From positions 81,681,501 through 81,745,500 of the forward strand of contig CM075655.1 of the NCBI GenBank assembly GCA_037953625.1: a stretch of 64,000 bases of DNA, read 5' to 3'. The notes under the pieces were generated by a model, which was given only the letters and a program-made list of their open reading frames with translations, did no database searches and was not told the DNA's origin. Source of the stretch: Crotalaria pallida. Taxonomy: Eukaryota; Streptophyta; Magnoliopsida; Fabales; Fabaceae. Below are positions 33,490-45,660 of the stretch, in pieces. The position numbers and the translations under genes were made by a program. Numbering within the stretch: the stretch's first letter is position 1; every line of letters starts with the position of its first letter.

Positions 33490-34742
33490 TCTTTCTCATC
33501 ATTAACATATCTTTTCTCTTCGTTTTTAGTTCCTTAGTTCTCTTTCGTTCTTTTAATTTTCTTAGCTCTTCTTAGGTTTTTATTAATTATTCACTTCTCT
33601 CATTCCTTTCCTTAGTGACTTACTATCATTTTTCTTTCATCTCATTGAGGCTAAACAAACGATTCATTCATGCATTAAATACACAAAGATACCCTTTTCA
33701 TCTCTTACTTTGTGATACTTATTAGTCTACTATATCCTAAATTCATTTTCAAACCCGACCCCACATACACTTCACATACATAACACACCAATCATGCCCA
33801 CAATAATCATAAACACACAAGTGGTCTCACTATCCTCATTTTCCTACTTAACCTATTATTAACATTTCTATTATATTTCCACACATTACAAACATCGACA
33901 TACAACACATATATTCACAACATGCAATTAGTTTCCTTTTTCCTTATTTCCATTCTTAACCTATTGACAATATCAACTACTCTATTAATTGTCCTCATAG
34001 CTAATCTCATATTATCCCTTATGGTTTACAAACAAATTCAAACATTCAGTGCACACAAACATACACAATAATCTCCATCCTACCAGCCATTAATCCTCTT
34101 CTATTATCTATATTATTAACATATCATTTATTCTCGGTTACTCTTCTTATTAGCTTATGATGCTCATTAGCTTTACACCTATCCTAAGTCCATTTCAAAT
34201 CCCAACCCCTCGTACACATCATTACACACAACAAATATCATCATCCAACACATATATTCACAACATTCAATTTATTTTCATTTTTATTTATTTGCATCCT
34301 TAACTTATTGGCAACATTAACTACCATATTGTTTATCATCCTAACTAATCTTTTCTATTCCTAGCCATCACCATAAACAACATAGAGATCATGTCCTAAA
34401 TAGAGGTAACACAACCCTCTTACCTCAACCAAGTATAGAGAGAGAAATCTGAAACCCTTGCTTTTGAATGCTTTAACAATTAGAACCGGAAGAGCCGAGT
34501 GTGGTGATGTAGGAGTGGTTCGGAGACAAGCCGGAGGACAATAATAAACAATAATGATATGGGGTGGAGGAGCTCACTACCTTCTCCTTGAAAGAGAGAA
34601 AGAGAGAAACCCCAAGAGAGAGAAAGGGCCAATAAAACCTTAACACGCAAAGAGAGAAACAAGAGTTAGAGGTGATGATGATGAGCTCTTGCAATGGAAG
34701 AGAAGGAAGGAAGCCATGGAGGGAGAGAAGCACCAAAATAGA
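33490..34742. other. LTR sequence of B without genes
   Basis: AT-rich LTR body, then a purine-rich leader-like stretch (34560-34740, AGAGAGAAAGAGAG). Two similar stretches at 33890-33960 and 34240-34310 (CACATATATTCACAACAT) look like an internal duplication. Minus-strand ORFs at 34473-34736 follow the CT-rich composition. Confidence 0.45.
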
Positions 34743-35834
34743 GGGAGTGTGACATCCCGCATTTTTTCCTTACTTAAATAAATAAATAAATTTTAATAAA
34801 ATGAATTTTGAGAGTTTATAAAGGATTTTTAGATGAATATTTTATTTGGTTAAGTAACAAGGTATTAACTTTTATAGAGTTTCATAAATAAATATTTTCA
34901 TAGATTCAAAAGAAAATGATTTTTATTGAGTTTGGACTGATTTGATTAATAAAAGATAAGTCATGATTTTATTATTTTTTATTCCTTTGAGATATGAATT
35001 TCTTTATGGACTTTAATAGACTTAAAACTTCGGAAATTCATAACTTTTTAACCGTAACTCCGAAAATTAAGATCTTTATATGAAAAAAATCTTATTGAAA
35101 TGTAGAATTTAAAAATTTTTACAATTTTCTGGGTTGATTTACGAAAATTTATTTTCCAGATCTGTAAAATACAAATTTTGAAAGTATTAAATATAAAAAA
35201 ATATTAGAGACCTCTAATGAATTATTCATTTTGGAAATCTCATATATATATATATATATATATATGAAAATATGATTTTAGAAAATAAAATGGGGACTGT
35301 ATCTATAGTCAATTAGTACAGTTTATTATTTTATTTCAAAAGTGTATTTTGGAGTTTTTATTCATTAATCTTAATGTTTGTCTTCTTATAAAAAGGAAAA
35401 ATTATTTTATGTAATAAATTAAAAATGAAATGTGTGTTTGATTTGATGAATATACGTGGATGCTTGCATAATGAATGATGTATGGAAGTATTTGAATTAT
35501 TATGGTGATTAAAATGATTTTATAATGCATATAATGAAAAAATGAAAATGCAATGTGTATATTTGTGTGCTAGGTGTCGAGCATGCATGGAGGGAGAGTA
35601 GGAATTTATTTTCTTCCAGGCTAAGGAAATCAAAAATTAATAAATGAAAAATAAGTTAGAAAACCTTGTAGTAGAAGGAATGATGAATTGATGGGACTTA
35701 GTGCCCTAAATCACTCCACTTTGTCTACTAGAAATGACTATTTTCATGCAACAAATTGGAAAGACAAAATTAACCTTGCATGAGGTTTTTGAACCCGAAA
35801 TTTAGAGAGAACACCCTATGGAATTGGCTTTGAT

Positions 35835-35842
35835 TATAAATA
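35835..35842 (+). promoter_or_regulatory. TATA box of LTR F
   Basis: TATAAATA about 1.09 kb into the LTR, followed by a GA-repeat leader from 35930. Confidence 0.5.
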
Positions 35843-35989
35843 GGTGAAGGCTAGTTCATTTGGCTCATTCTTACATTCACTTCTAATTTCCCAAACACTT
35901 GAGTTCTAGAGCACCATCAAGCTCTTGAACTAGAGAGAAAGAGAGAGAGTGAGGAGTGAGAGAGAGAAGAGAGGGAGAAAGTGAAATCC

Positions 35990-38236
35990 TCCATCAACCA
36001 ACCTGGAAACCTTCAACTCATCTTCCTAATTCCATCTCCACCTTCAAGCTTAGAAGAGAAAAGTCACTTCCACCACTAGAAGAAGGAGTCCGAATCACTA
36101 GGAGAAAGAGGAAAAAGATATTGTTGATCATTAAAAGCTTGTAGTTGTGTTTTTCTAAGGTAGTTGTTTAGTGGTTATTTGATGAAGCTTTGTAAAAGAA
36201 CTATAAGGACATTATTATGCTCTAAGTTTAGCTTTAGGGATTGGTTTGCATGTGCATGTTTGGGCATGATATAGAAATTTAGGATGCATGCATGATATTA
36301 TAATCTCTCTTAACATATCTCTTTGATCTAAGCATGAACTAATCTTATGATACTTTATAAATGTTTATTTTATGATGGATGTTAGTTATTTAGGGTGATT
36401 TTGAGTTGTAGACTACATGCATGTGAATGATTCATTATGATCTTGAGTTTTTAGTTACATGCATGAAGATTTATGCTTGATCAGATGTTAACCTCAATTT
36501 TAAGGAAATGATCTAGATTTCTTTACTTGGTTCTTGCTTTGGATCGGTCATGTATGGAAAAGTGCAAGATCAAGTTTATTCTAAGATGCATGTTAGTGGT
36601 TTATGATGATCTTAAGCTTTATGATGCATGCATGTGATTTTTATGAGAATCTTATGGCTTTTGTGTTTGAAAAATTATACATATATATGTGTACAATAAT
36701 TCGGTCAAGATTAGGAGACTAGGAAATAAGACTTTGATGATTGATTTGAGTAAATGCATGTTAACTTTAAAGCTTGCTTTAGAAGAATTAAAGTATATGC
36801 ATGATTATATTGATCTTGAAAAGTGAACTTGAGGTTTTCTTAAAGAAAGTGTTGAAAACCGTAGTTTAAAAAGTTTGATTTTTTTAACTTATAATTACTT
36901 GAAAAAGCTAAAGATTTGGTCTTTCATGTTAAAGGATTGATAAAAGATGACCTTTTTCTTAATAAATAATTCGGCCAAGGATAGAACAAACAATCAAACA
37001 TGTTAGGATAATTGTTTGGTAAAAATGAATGCTTGATGATGATGTTCTCATGCATGAGGTTATGAGTTGATCATGATTTTATTTTAGTGTTGCTTTATGG
37101 ATAGGATCGCCATGTATGTTAATAATTAGAGGATCTAAAATTAGATTCATGAACTTTATTGCATGTATGATGAGAAGCATGGATCTTTATGAAAATAGTG
37201 CTTACTTGTTTGAGGTAATGGATGTATGTTTGAAAATGAGATTTTTATGAGACTAATATATTTTAAGTGAATATTAAAAGGAAAAATAATTTCTCTTTAA
37301 ATAATATGTGAGGACCGAATTTTATAATGAAAAGAAAATAATTATGTTTTGATCTTTTCGCTTTAATTATAGGTTAGAATATTAGATGGTAAAAATGATG
37401 TAGATTTTGTGTGATGATATATGTGTGGATCGAGTTCTACATGAGGAAGATAGACATGGAGTCAAATTAAAAAGATGTTATTTTTAAGAAAATTAAAAAT
37501 GAATGTTCAAGAATGATGTGACAAGGGCCAATGCATGTTATGGTTGTGATTTGATGATTATTGTGTTACAGATTTTTATTTGGTTATGAGTGCATGTATA
37601 TGTTTGATGACATAATGTACTTGAGTATTTGTTGACCATAAATATGAAGAAGATAATACATGTGAGTTTTGGGAAAGTTAAAAATAAAAGTGAATTTGTT
37701 TGAACTTACATGATAATGATGATAAATGATGGTTGATTTTAAAGGCTTAAAAATAAATGGGATCTTTATCTTTCATTTTGTGTTGTAGAAGAAAATAATT
37801 GAAACCTTAAGTTACCTTATGATAGTAAGAAATTCGGTTTTTATATAATAAAAAGGACAAGATTAAATTAATTAAATGAAAAGTATAATTTTCTAAATAA
37901 TAAGGATATTTAAAATTAATTTATCTAATGATTAGTTCAAGTATTAAAAGAAAATATGGTTTGAGTGATGACAAAAATGAGACTTTGAAATGATAAATGG
38001 GTGTTGTCCAAGTTTGGTATTTTTATTAAAAAGTGGTTTTTCAAGTTAGCTATTTTACTAATGGATGTAATTTTACAGCCTTTAATTAATGGACCGATGT
38101 GGTTTGAAAAATCTCTAAGAAAAATGTGGCTTTTAAATAATTAAAGGTGCTGTATACTTTTTAAAATTATTGATCAAAGTGTTTTACAAGACTTGATTTA
38201 TGTTTGAAAAGTCTTATTTTAAGAAATAGTTTTCAA
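35990..38236. other. AT-rich body of LTR F
   Basis: More than 2 kb without supported ORFs. ATGCATGCATG-type strings recur (36270-36650). The segment ends abruptly against A2 RT sequence at about 38237, which looks like a deletion junction rather than an LTR edge. Confidence 0.5.
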
Positions 38237-38239
38237 GTA

Positions 38240-38784
38240 TAAGTTAAATCCATAAGATCATCAATCCTTGGCAAAGGATACTTATTCTTCACTGTCACCT
38301 TATTCAACTGCCTGTAATCTACACACATTCTCAGGCTTCCGTCTTTCTTCTTAACAAATAAAACTGGAGCTCCCCAGGATGAGACGCTCGATCTAATTAG
38401 TTGCTTCTGTAGTCACTCCTTTATCTGTTTCTTCAATTCAACCATTTCAGGTGGTGCCATTCTATATGGGGCAATAGAAATGGGACCAGTTCCGGGAATC
38501 AATTCAATTCCAAACTCTATTTCCCTCTTGGGAGGCAATCCCGGCATTTCCTCTGGGAATACTTCCGGAAAATTCCGAACAACCGGAATCTCCTCAACAG
38601 GTTTTTCTTCTTCCTCCGACCCAACAGTAGAGAACAAACAGAGATACTTCTCCGGAGTCAAATCCTTATACCGAATTGCCTTCTTATCACAATCAATAAC
38701 CACATGATTGTTATCCATACCTAGAATAAAGTCTAGTTGGGATAAGGGTAGGCAAATCAAATCTATACAAGAGACTCGATCCAA
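38240..38784 (-). pseudogene. A2 protease end and start of RT
   Basis: Same frame as gag after a TGA at 38815. It reads CIDLICLPLSQLDFILGMD, lacks the Trp-Met after GMD that A1 has, then GLPPKREIEFGIEL. After a second stop at 38413 the RT start is readable (GAPVLFVKKKDGSLRMCVDYRQLN, PLPRIDDL) to the break. The catalytic RT block is absent. Confidence 0.8.
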
Positions 38785-38814
38785 TACCTTAATTCTACAA
38801 TTAAGGCATATCCT

Positions 38815-40008
38815 TCAGGTGATCACAGGGGAATTTGTAGGAGTTTCTACCCTAAGACAATAGGGTGACTCAGACACAGGTAACTTTAAATAATTCACAC
38901 ATTCAAAAGAAATAAATGAATGAGTGGCTCCTGAATCGAATAAAATCTTACAAGGTTGATCATTAAGAAGATAATTACCTTGCACGAGTCCTGGAGTCTG
39001 ACTAGTTTCAACACCGCTAAGGGTGAAAACTCTTCCTTGTACTACCGGCTTCTCAGCAGATTCTCTTGGGTTGTTCCTCTGTGGTTCCTTGCAATCACGA
39101 GAAAAATGACCAAGTTTCCCACAATTGTAGCACCCATTGTTAGTCCAACAAAACTTCCCATGATGATGACGTTTGCATTTCTCACAATAAGGAGCATTAT
39201 TGTAAGAACGGTTCCTGTCACCATGAACCATCTTCCCTTTTCCTCGATTCTTGTTGAAATAAGGACCCTTGTGACGGAGATCATGTCCCTTTCTCCTCTG
39301 TGGTCCATACCCCTGTTGCTCCTTCTTTCCTTCCACAATCTGCAAAGCCTCCGCCTTCCTATCATCCTCATACATTCTGCACATATCCACTAACATAGGA
39401 AAACTTTGAATTCTTTGATAATTGAACACCGATTTCAACTCCGGTCTCAGACCTCCTTCAAACTTAACACATTTACTCCTCTCATCAGGGTTCATCTGAT
39501 AATAAGGAGAATACTTCATCAATTCTTCGAATCTTGCAGCATATTCTCCCACACTCATGCTATCTTGCTTGAGTTGTAAAAACTCAACTTCCTTCTTTCT
39601 CCTTATATCTTCCGGAAAGTACTTGCTTAAAAACTTTTCCATAAATACTGCCCAAGTTATCTCTCTCCCCTCATGAGCCAATAACTGGGTAGTATGATTC
39701 CACCAATGTTCTGCCTCTCCTTCCATCATGAACACAGCATATGCTATCTTCTGGGCATCAGAATATTCCAAAGTTCTAAAGATCTTGTCCATATGCAAGA
39801 TCCATTTATTAGCTTCTTCTAGTTTGAACCCACCAGAAAACTTCGAAGGAGTACAGCTTCTGAAGTCCAACCAAGTCTTAGCCTCAACAGCTGCTACATT
39901 AGCTGGTTGTGGTTGCTGATACTGATGCTGATTCTGCTGCATGTTTTCCAACACAACAATAATCCTATCCAACATTTCGGTCGTATGGTTTCTATAGCGA
40001 GCTGCCAC
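38815..40008 (-). CDS. gag: A2 gag and start of protease, 397 aa
   Basis: Starts MAARYRNHTTEMLDRIIVVLE, 194 bp after the PBS. The retrotransposon gag/capsid domain covers about residues 45-215 (FSGGFKLEEANKWILHMDKIF, AEHWWNHT, FLSKYFPEDIRRKKEVEFL, MSVGEYAARFEEL). Two zinc knuckles follow at about 277-310: CEKCKRHHHGKFC and CYNCGKLGHFSRDC. The protease active site ILFDSGATHSFIS is at about residue 359. The frame stops at a TGA where the A1 protein continues with Ser, so the normal gag-pol reading is cut early in protease. Gag itself looks intact. Confidence 0.85.
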   Translation of the reverse strand: MAARYRNHTTEMLDRIIVVLENMQQNQHQYQQPQPANVAAVEAKTWLDFRSCTPSKFSGGFKLEEANKWILHMDKIFRTLEYSDAQKIAYAVFMMEGEAEHWWNHTTQLLAHEGREITWAVFMEKFLSKYFPEDIRRKKEVEFLQLKQDSMSVGEYAARFEELMKYSPYYQMNPDERSKCVKFEGGLRPELKSVFNYQRIQSFPMLVDMCRMYEDDRKAEALQIVEGKKEQQGYGPQRRKGHDLRHKGPYFNKNRGKGKMVHGDRNRSYNNAPYCEKCKRHHHGKFCWTNNGCYNCGKLGHFSRDCKEPQRNNPRESAEKPVVQGRVFTLSGVETSQTPGLVQGNYLLNDQPCKILFDSGATHSFISFECVNYLKLPVSESPYCLRVETPTNSPVIT

Positions 40009-40201
40009 AGTAGACCTGCACTATGAACTTAGGTCATTAAAGGTCTGTCTAATCTATGGATTGGTATCTAATTCTATTCTAAACAAAACATTAACAAGAC
40101 TTAAGCTATATGAAATAAACCAAATAGCAAAGGAGCTTTACTCATATGGAGAACTGTTCCGGCAGATCATGCTTGTGAGGATCAAGAATCAGGACCATTT
40201 T

Positions 40202-40213
40202 GCTCTGATACCA
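40202..40213 (-). other. tRNA-iMet primer binding site of A2
   Basis: TGGTATCAGAGC on the minus strand, seven bases after the LTR end at 40221. Confidence 0.85.
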
Positions 40214-40500
40214 CAAAAGGTGTGACACTCACTCTTTACTCCAATATGAAAATCTTTATTTACTTTTAATAAAGATATAAGGTATTTAATATGGACTTGA
40301 TTTATAAATATTAAAGAGGATAAATAAAAAATCTTAATACAAGTTATTCCAAAGAGTTCTTTTCCAAACTCCAAATATGAAAAGATTTGTTAATATCGTG
40401 GTACTTAAGAATAAAATATTCTCGAATAGAGTTATCATCAGAGTATACGGAAGTAAAGCATGAACCTTGAGCTATAAAACATCAAACTAGTAGGCATATG

Positions 40501-40537
<37 letters not shown>

Positions 40538-40782
40538 CATCTATAAGATAAAAGTAGCCAAGGTACATGATAGTCGAGATAGCAAAGTTTGGGTGGTACA
40601 AGTCCATAATCAAAAGAAAAGACAACCTCTCTGAGATCTTTCAAAATATATACAATATAACTACAGAGCAAAAGATGAAAATCCCAGAGTGGTGGTCCGA
40701 TGATCCTCCTCCACAGCATGATCCTCCTCCTCAAAGTCTCCAGCCAGAAGCTCCATGCAATCCCACATACCAACCATCCATA

Positions 40783-41268
40783 CTATGCATCACCCGGTGG
40801 ATCCCCAACTCCCCACTGGCTCCCAGTGGAGTGCTCGACTGGCTCCCCCTCACTCTCTGCCTCCTCAGGGTCCTCCTCTACCTCGTCCGACTGAGTCGGT
40901 GCCCTACCACTGGGCACTAGGTCAGCAGAAGGAGTCCCATGATCTGGACTCATCGGACTAGCTAAAGGAGTCTCCTCTCGAATAACACGGGAAGCAGAGG
41001 GATGAGATCTAGTAGCTGCTCTAAAACGAAAAGAGTGAAATCGACGAGCTGGTTGAGCCGGGGGTGGTCCATGATAAGTATAAAACGGGGTTACATGCAG
41101 GGTATAGATAATGGGTATCCGGAACCTACGACGAAGGGCACGAGCCAAGGGGTTGGGGTGATAGAGGGTAACCTCTACCTCCCCCTCAAAGGTGGCTCGT
41201 TGGTCCTCGTAGTACCACACTCCACTAGGGAGTGGGCGCAACTCGATGCAAGCTAGATAGCGTGCCAT
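40783..41268 (-). CDS. LTR-encoded protein, 161 aa (A2 copy)
   Basis: Homologue of the ORF at 4427-4900, on the sense strand of the A2 LTR and 37 bp from the solo LTR G insertion, which missed the coding part. It begins MARYLACIELRPLPSGVW, then YHPNPLAR, FRIPIIYT, PFYTYHGPPPAQPARR, and an acidic tail (DEVEEDPEEAESEGEPVEHSTGS). There is no stop or frameshift, while the gag-pol of the same element is broken. The ends differ (DPPGDA here, WRDDDP in A1). The downstream 560 bp to the LTR end are non-coding. No known domain is recognised; a small nuclear or RNA-binding accessory protein is only a guess from the Arg-rich centre and acidic tail. Confidence 0.6.
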   Translation of the reverse strand: MARYLACIELRPLPSGVWYYEDQRATFEGEVEVTLYHPNPLARALRRRFRIPIIYTLHVTPFYTYHGPPPAQPARRFHSFRFRAATRSHPSASRVIREETPLASPMSPDHGTPSADLVPSGRAPTQSDEVEEDPEEAESEGEPVEHSTGSQWGVGDPPGDA

Positions 41269-42160
41269 CACCTACAGTGGGCATAAGGGGTAAGCAATAT
41301 AGTTTGTAACACCCTCACAAATAATTAGTTAATTCAAGATTTATAAAAATATGGACTTGAAAAATTTATTTTTAAATTAAAATACTTAAGGTTATTTTTA
41401 AAAAAAAAACGGACAGAGTCTCCTCTGTTTTTCGGACTTCCCAAAAATTTAGAGTTTTTACCTGTCAAACCAGTACAGTCCAGAAAACATTTATAAATAT
41501 ACTAATTTGGTTTACATGCCCTGGTAACAAAATGTAACAATACCCAGGGCTACCACGATTGAATTATTTCAAAACTCAAAATAAATTAATAATTATAATG
41601 AAAAGACTATTATTTCCCTCTTAACTATTTTACACTCCACGTAGTGGAGTGTAATCCTGCTCGGCCAAACACTATGCAAGCTCCAAGCTCAGTACCTGAA
41701 AAATGGTTGTAAGGGTGAGCTTTACACATGAAGTAGAAAGTAGTTTCTAACTAGACATAATAATCAACTAAGTCAATCACACTTAGTCATATAATTCACA
41801 TATTGTCAACAAATCATACCCAGACAAGTCACACACACACGTATATCAATAACTAACAGCTCTTATACTTCATTAATTTCTTTTACTTCATGCATTTCGA
41901 TTTTTGTTTCAGACTTAACACTTTTTCATCTCTTATTATTGATTTCAAGTTTTCTTTTCTCTTTTTCATCTTTTACATTTTCAATAGTCCAGCCCCAGCC
42001 AGCCGTACGGTATTGGGCACTGGAAATAACACGTGTGTCCATTTCCATTTCTAGTTCATTCATAAAATGTATCTCTTAACATTGTACTTATCATCATCAT
42101 GATTCAATTCTTCCATTTTCAATTTTATTTTCATTTTTGATAAGTCTTTTAGCATTGTAC

Positions 42161-42480
42161 TTCACCTCCACACCGGAAGGTACCTCATACAATGTGGCCT
42201 ATGGGTACTTCACCTCCACATCGGAAGGTACCTCGCACCATTGTACTTCACCTCCACACCGGAAGGTACCTCATACAAAGTGGCCAGTGGGTACTTCACC
42301 TCCACACCGGAAGGTACCTCATACCATTGTACTTCACCTCCACACCGGAAGGTACCTCATACAAAGTGGCCTATGGGTACTTCACCTCCACATCGGAAGG
42401 TACCTCGCACCATTGTACTTCACCTCCACACCGGAAGGTACCTCAAACAATTTGGCCTAGTGATACTTCACCTCTACTAC
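42161..42480. repeat. Dimeric minisatellite, 48 + 38 bp units
   Basis: TTCACCTCC starts at 42161, 42209, 42247, 42295, 42333, 42381, 42419 and 42467. The spacing alternates 48, 38, 48, 38, 48, 38, 48. Units contain CCGGAAGGTACCTC. Long variants carry CATACAAAGTGGCC and short ones CACCATTGT. The ORFs in three frames here are repeat read-through. Confidence 0.9.
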
Positions 42481-42499
42481 AGAAAGGTACCTCATACCA

Positions 42500-43730
42500 C
42501 CACATAGATTATGTATATGATTAATAATATTAAAATGTCATAATATACATGTTGCACTTAGTTTGATTCCAAACATCATATATTTTTCCATCATTCATAA
42601 ATTCATGGGTTCATTATGTTTTAACAAAACATCAACCACAAGTATGCATATATTTCACTTTCTCATATAGACATACATAATAAAATTACACAACAACAAC
42701 TAATCACATTATTGGCATGATTTCCACACAATCATTTACACTTCGTCATATACTTATTAATTTCCATTTAATAATAAATCACACACTAGCACATATTCTT
42801 AGCAAGTATTATATACTAATCAGAAAATACTCTCTAAAGCAAGGTAAAGAACCCCTTACCTGCAATTGCTTTAACTCTTAGCTTTTCACAACGCACTCTT
42901 TTCCATATACCGATACTCGCACATATCGTGGCCCATTGTTATCGCTTGTGTTTGTCATAAATCTCCTTCGTAGTCTAACTATATCATTAAATCATATAGT
43001 AATCAATTTAATGCACCAAAAACGACTCATTCAAATCTCGGTATATACTTATCATATATAAAAGTAGAGTATTTTTGTAAGTTTTCCAAACCAAGAAATC
43101 ATTTAACTATAATTTACAAACCAAAATAACATAGGATTTCAAATTAAGATCATTATCTTTTTAATAAAATAGTATAGCTTTTATTGAAATTACACGAACA
43201 TTTTGAAACTAACATAATCACCAAAATTCATTAAAGTTAAATTAGTTTTAGTTTCAAACCACAAAATCAAATATTGTTACTTGACCATATATATTCCGAA
43301 CTAAAAGGAAGTGTTTTCGGTTCAAAAATAAGTCCAAATCGCCATTATAATATTAAAACAATTACACTTCCCTTCAGTTTGAAATTAATGTTCAACGTCC
43401 TAACTCGAATTAACATTGTGTCGAGTATATCAGATTCCTAATTAACTGACATATCGTTTAGCCCAGGGACAACTCAACCAAGCTAACGACAACTCACTTA
43501 CTTAGGAACCCAACACATTTTACACAAATACTCTTTAAAACTCGTCATTCGACATAATGTTTAATTCGACGTTATCACAATCAAGTAAGCAGTTAAATTC
43601 ATCATCATTAACAACATAATTAAAATCAATATAAACTATAGTTTAATTTCCAAAATAGTTTGATACTAAATAACTATTGCCAATATTATTAATATTATTT
43701 AATATTAAAATACCAAGTAGAGTAATTAAA
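42500..43730. other. AT-rich body of solo LTR G
   Basis: No supported ORF, domain or repeat array. Confidence 0.5.
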
Positions 43731-43734
43731 AAGG

Positions 43735-44460
43735 TGTTAACGATTTACCTCCAGATCGGATTTTGAAGCAAGAAAGAGGGAAGACCGACGTCGGTTCACA
43801 AAGCTTCAGCTTACCCCAGCGAACACAGACCTCTTGCCCAGGGAGCAGCAAACGCGAGAACCGAGAAGAGAGAGAGAGACGCCGGTGAAGGCAATGGCTC
43901 TGAGATGGCGCCATGGTTAGAGGCTGCGACGGTGAGAGCAGAGGAGCGGCAACTGGGGTTTGGTGGGTCACGATGACGGCGCAATGGTGGTGGTGCTTGG
44001 GACCATGGGAAAACACGATTCACGAATTCTAGAGAGAGAGATTGCGTATGTGGAGGCAGAGGAAGGAACGTCGTTCCTGGCTCACTTGGTAGAGACGGTT
44101 CGCGATTAAGAAGGAAAAGAAGAGGAGGACGGCAGCGAGGACTGTGGCGGCGTAGCGGCGGATCGCGACACCATGGGCAGCGAGTCGCGATCGCGACTGG
44201 GGAAGGGCAAAATGCGATGGCGGCGTCGCTGATTCATGGTGGCCATGAGAAGGTCGCGATTCGCGACTTGGAGGAGAGGGAGAGACGTGGCGGAGAGAGA
44301 AACCGACAAGGGAGGAGAGAGAACTGCTAGGAGAGAGATAATATGATGGAGAGAGAGAGGCTTGGGGTGGAGGTCGCGGCGGTTCGGCCTGTAGTGGCTG
44401 ACGCCGACGAGTGACGGGGAAGAGGGAGAGGTGAGAGACGAGAGAAGACATCGAGGGAGG
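43735..44460 (-). promoter_or_regulatory. GC-rich leader segment of LTR G
   Basis: A locally GC-rich stretch with GAGA tracts in otherwise AT-rich DNA, followed upstream on the minus strand by a TTTTAGGGTTCCC box (44501-44513). Position and composition fit the transcribed leader of the LTR. The minus-strand ORFs here (44029-44451 and others) are Ser/Pro/Arg-rich and overlap in several frames, so I do not call a gene. Confidence 0.4.
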
Positions 44461-45178
44461 AAAGAAAGAAAAAAAAAAGGAGGGTGGCGGCAGAGACTTA
44501 TCTTTTAGGGTTCCCCTCTTTTTTTCTCAACTACACAACATACACACTCACACAAATATCTTTTTTTTTCTCTTTTTTTTTTAATAATAAAAGGACACCT
44601 AAAATAAATATTAATAATAAGAAAAATGTGAATATCAAATAATTACATGTATAAGATCATAAAATTAAAGATCTTGAAATCCTTAAAACAATTTTAATAT
44701 TAAAGATGTCAAAAGCAATTTAAAGTATATAAAAATAATATATTTTTCAATTAGGGTAATTGTTTTCAAATAAATTTACTTTAAAATATGATTAAATATG
44801 ATGTCACAATTAACATAATGTATTTTTATGAAAATACTCCACACCTAATAGTTTGATTTCAAGAAACAATTATTTAATTTGATCAAACCTATATTTATAT
44901 CAGGATTAAAATTAGGGATGTTACATAGTTCACATAATGGAATAAGCATAATGTTAAGCAGGTACACAATATGTATAACAATGGACCAGAGATATGTACA
45001 ACATATGAACAAACCAAATTATTCAATAATCAATGTCATAAATGATATGTCATGATGCTGGCACACAATCTTTCCAGTCCTAAGATTCTCCAACTAATGC
45101 TCTCATGCATGTCCATCCAAACAAACCGTATACGTGCCTCGGACGTATAGTGAACCTGCTCGGAATATAATCCAAACG

Positions 45179-45451
45179 ACACTACCAAAGTGTACGTTGC
45201 ATCACCAAGACGTAACAGCATCGCCTATGCTGCCCACATTACCAAAATGTGTCATCGAGCAAGCCACACGACTATGCCTAGAACGTGGTCCAAAATACCA
45301 ATATCATTATCGATGTGCACATCTCGTCACCAAGACGAATACCCAACGTTCGCAGCAACCAATGCTGGTCACATTACCAAAATGTGACTACAGGCAAGTC
45401 GTAACCAAATTGGTACTCCCAGAGTACCCTCCTCATGTTCCTCGAACATGA
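45179..45451. repeat. Hairpin array with constant ACCAA loop (A2 LTR)
   Basis: ACACT-ACCAA-AGTGT (45179-45193), CACATT-ACCAA-AATGTG (45235-45251), TCGTC-ACCAA-GACGA (45324-45338) and GTCACATT-ACCAA-AATGTGAC (45368-45388) have different perfect stems around one loop. A decayed member is near 45198. GGTACTC-CCA-GAGTACC (45412-45428) and TCATGTTC-CTC-GAACATGA (45433-45451) follow. On the sense strand the loop reads TTGGT. Confidence 0.75.
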
Positions 45452-45660
45452 CAAATGATATGCTATCACCACATCTCCATGCATGAATGCACACAAACAT
45501 CCCGTCTAGGGTTATCCATTAATTTCATAATGTGCAACATGCAATATAAACAATAATACAAGCACTAATGTATCATAGCCTCTTTTGGAACATGATTATT
45601 GTATTTGATTAAACTTGACATAATTGAAAATGACCTTTTTTTGTCATTCTGTTTCAAAAG

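Larger units (their letters stand above)
41305..44925 (-). repeat. Solo gypsy LTR G inside the A2 LTR
   Basis: 3621 bp, TGTAACACCC to GGGATGTTACA, TSD TAGTT at 41300-41304 and 44926-44930. Its two ends match the B and E LTRs. On the minus strand it has a GC-rich leader (44460-43735), a GA-rich tract and a dimeric minisatellite (42161-42480). No internal genes. Confidence 0.85.

Noticed and set aside
33254..33505. 83-codon ORF with HNHPA-type repeats
   Set aside because: Translation of the 49-bp minisatellite in LTR B.
40505..40536. (AT)n tract as a possible structural signal
   Set aside because: Simple microsatellite; similar tracts lie at 35247 and 47325 and need no special explanation.
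42137..42524. Three overlapping ORFs of 88-110 codons
   Set aside because: They read through the 48/38 bp minisatellite in all frames and have no domain.
44029..44451. 140-codon Ser/Pro/Arg-rich ORF on the minus strand
   Set aside because: GC-rich LTR leader, overlapping ORFs in other frames, no homologous ORF in the B or E LTRs.
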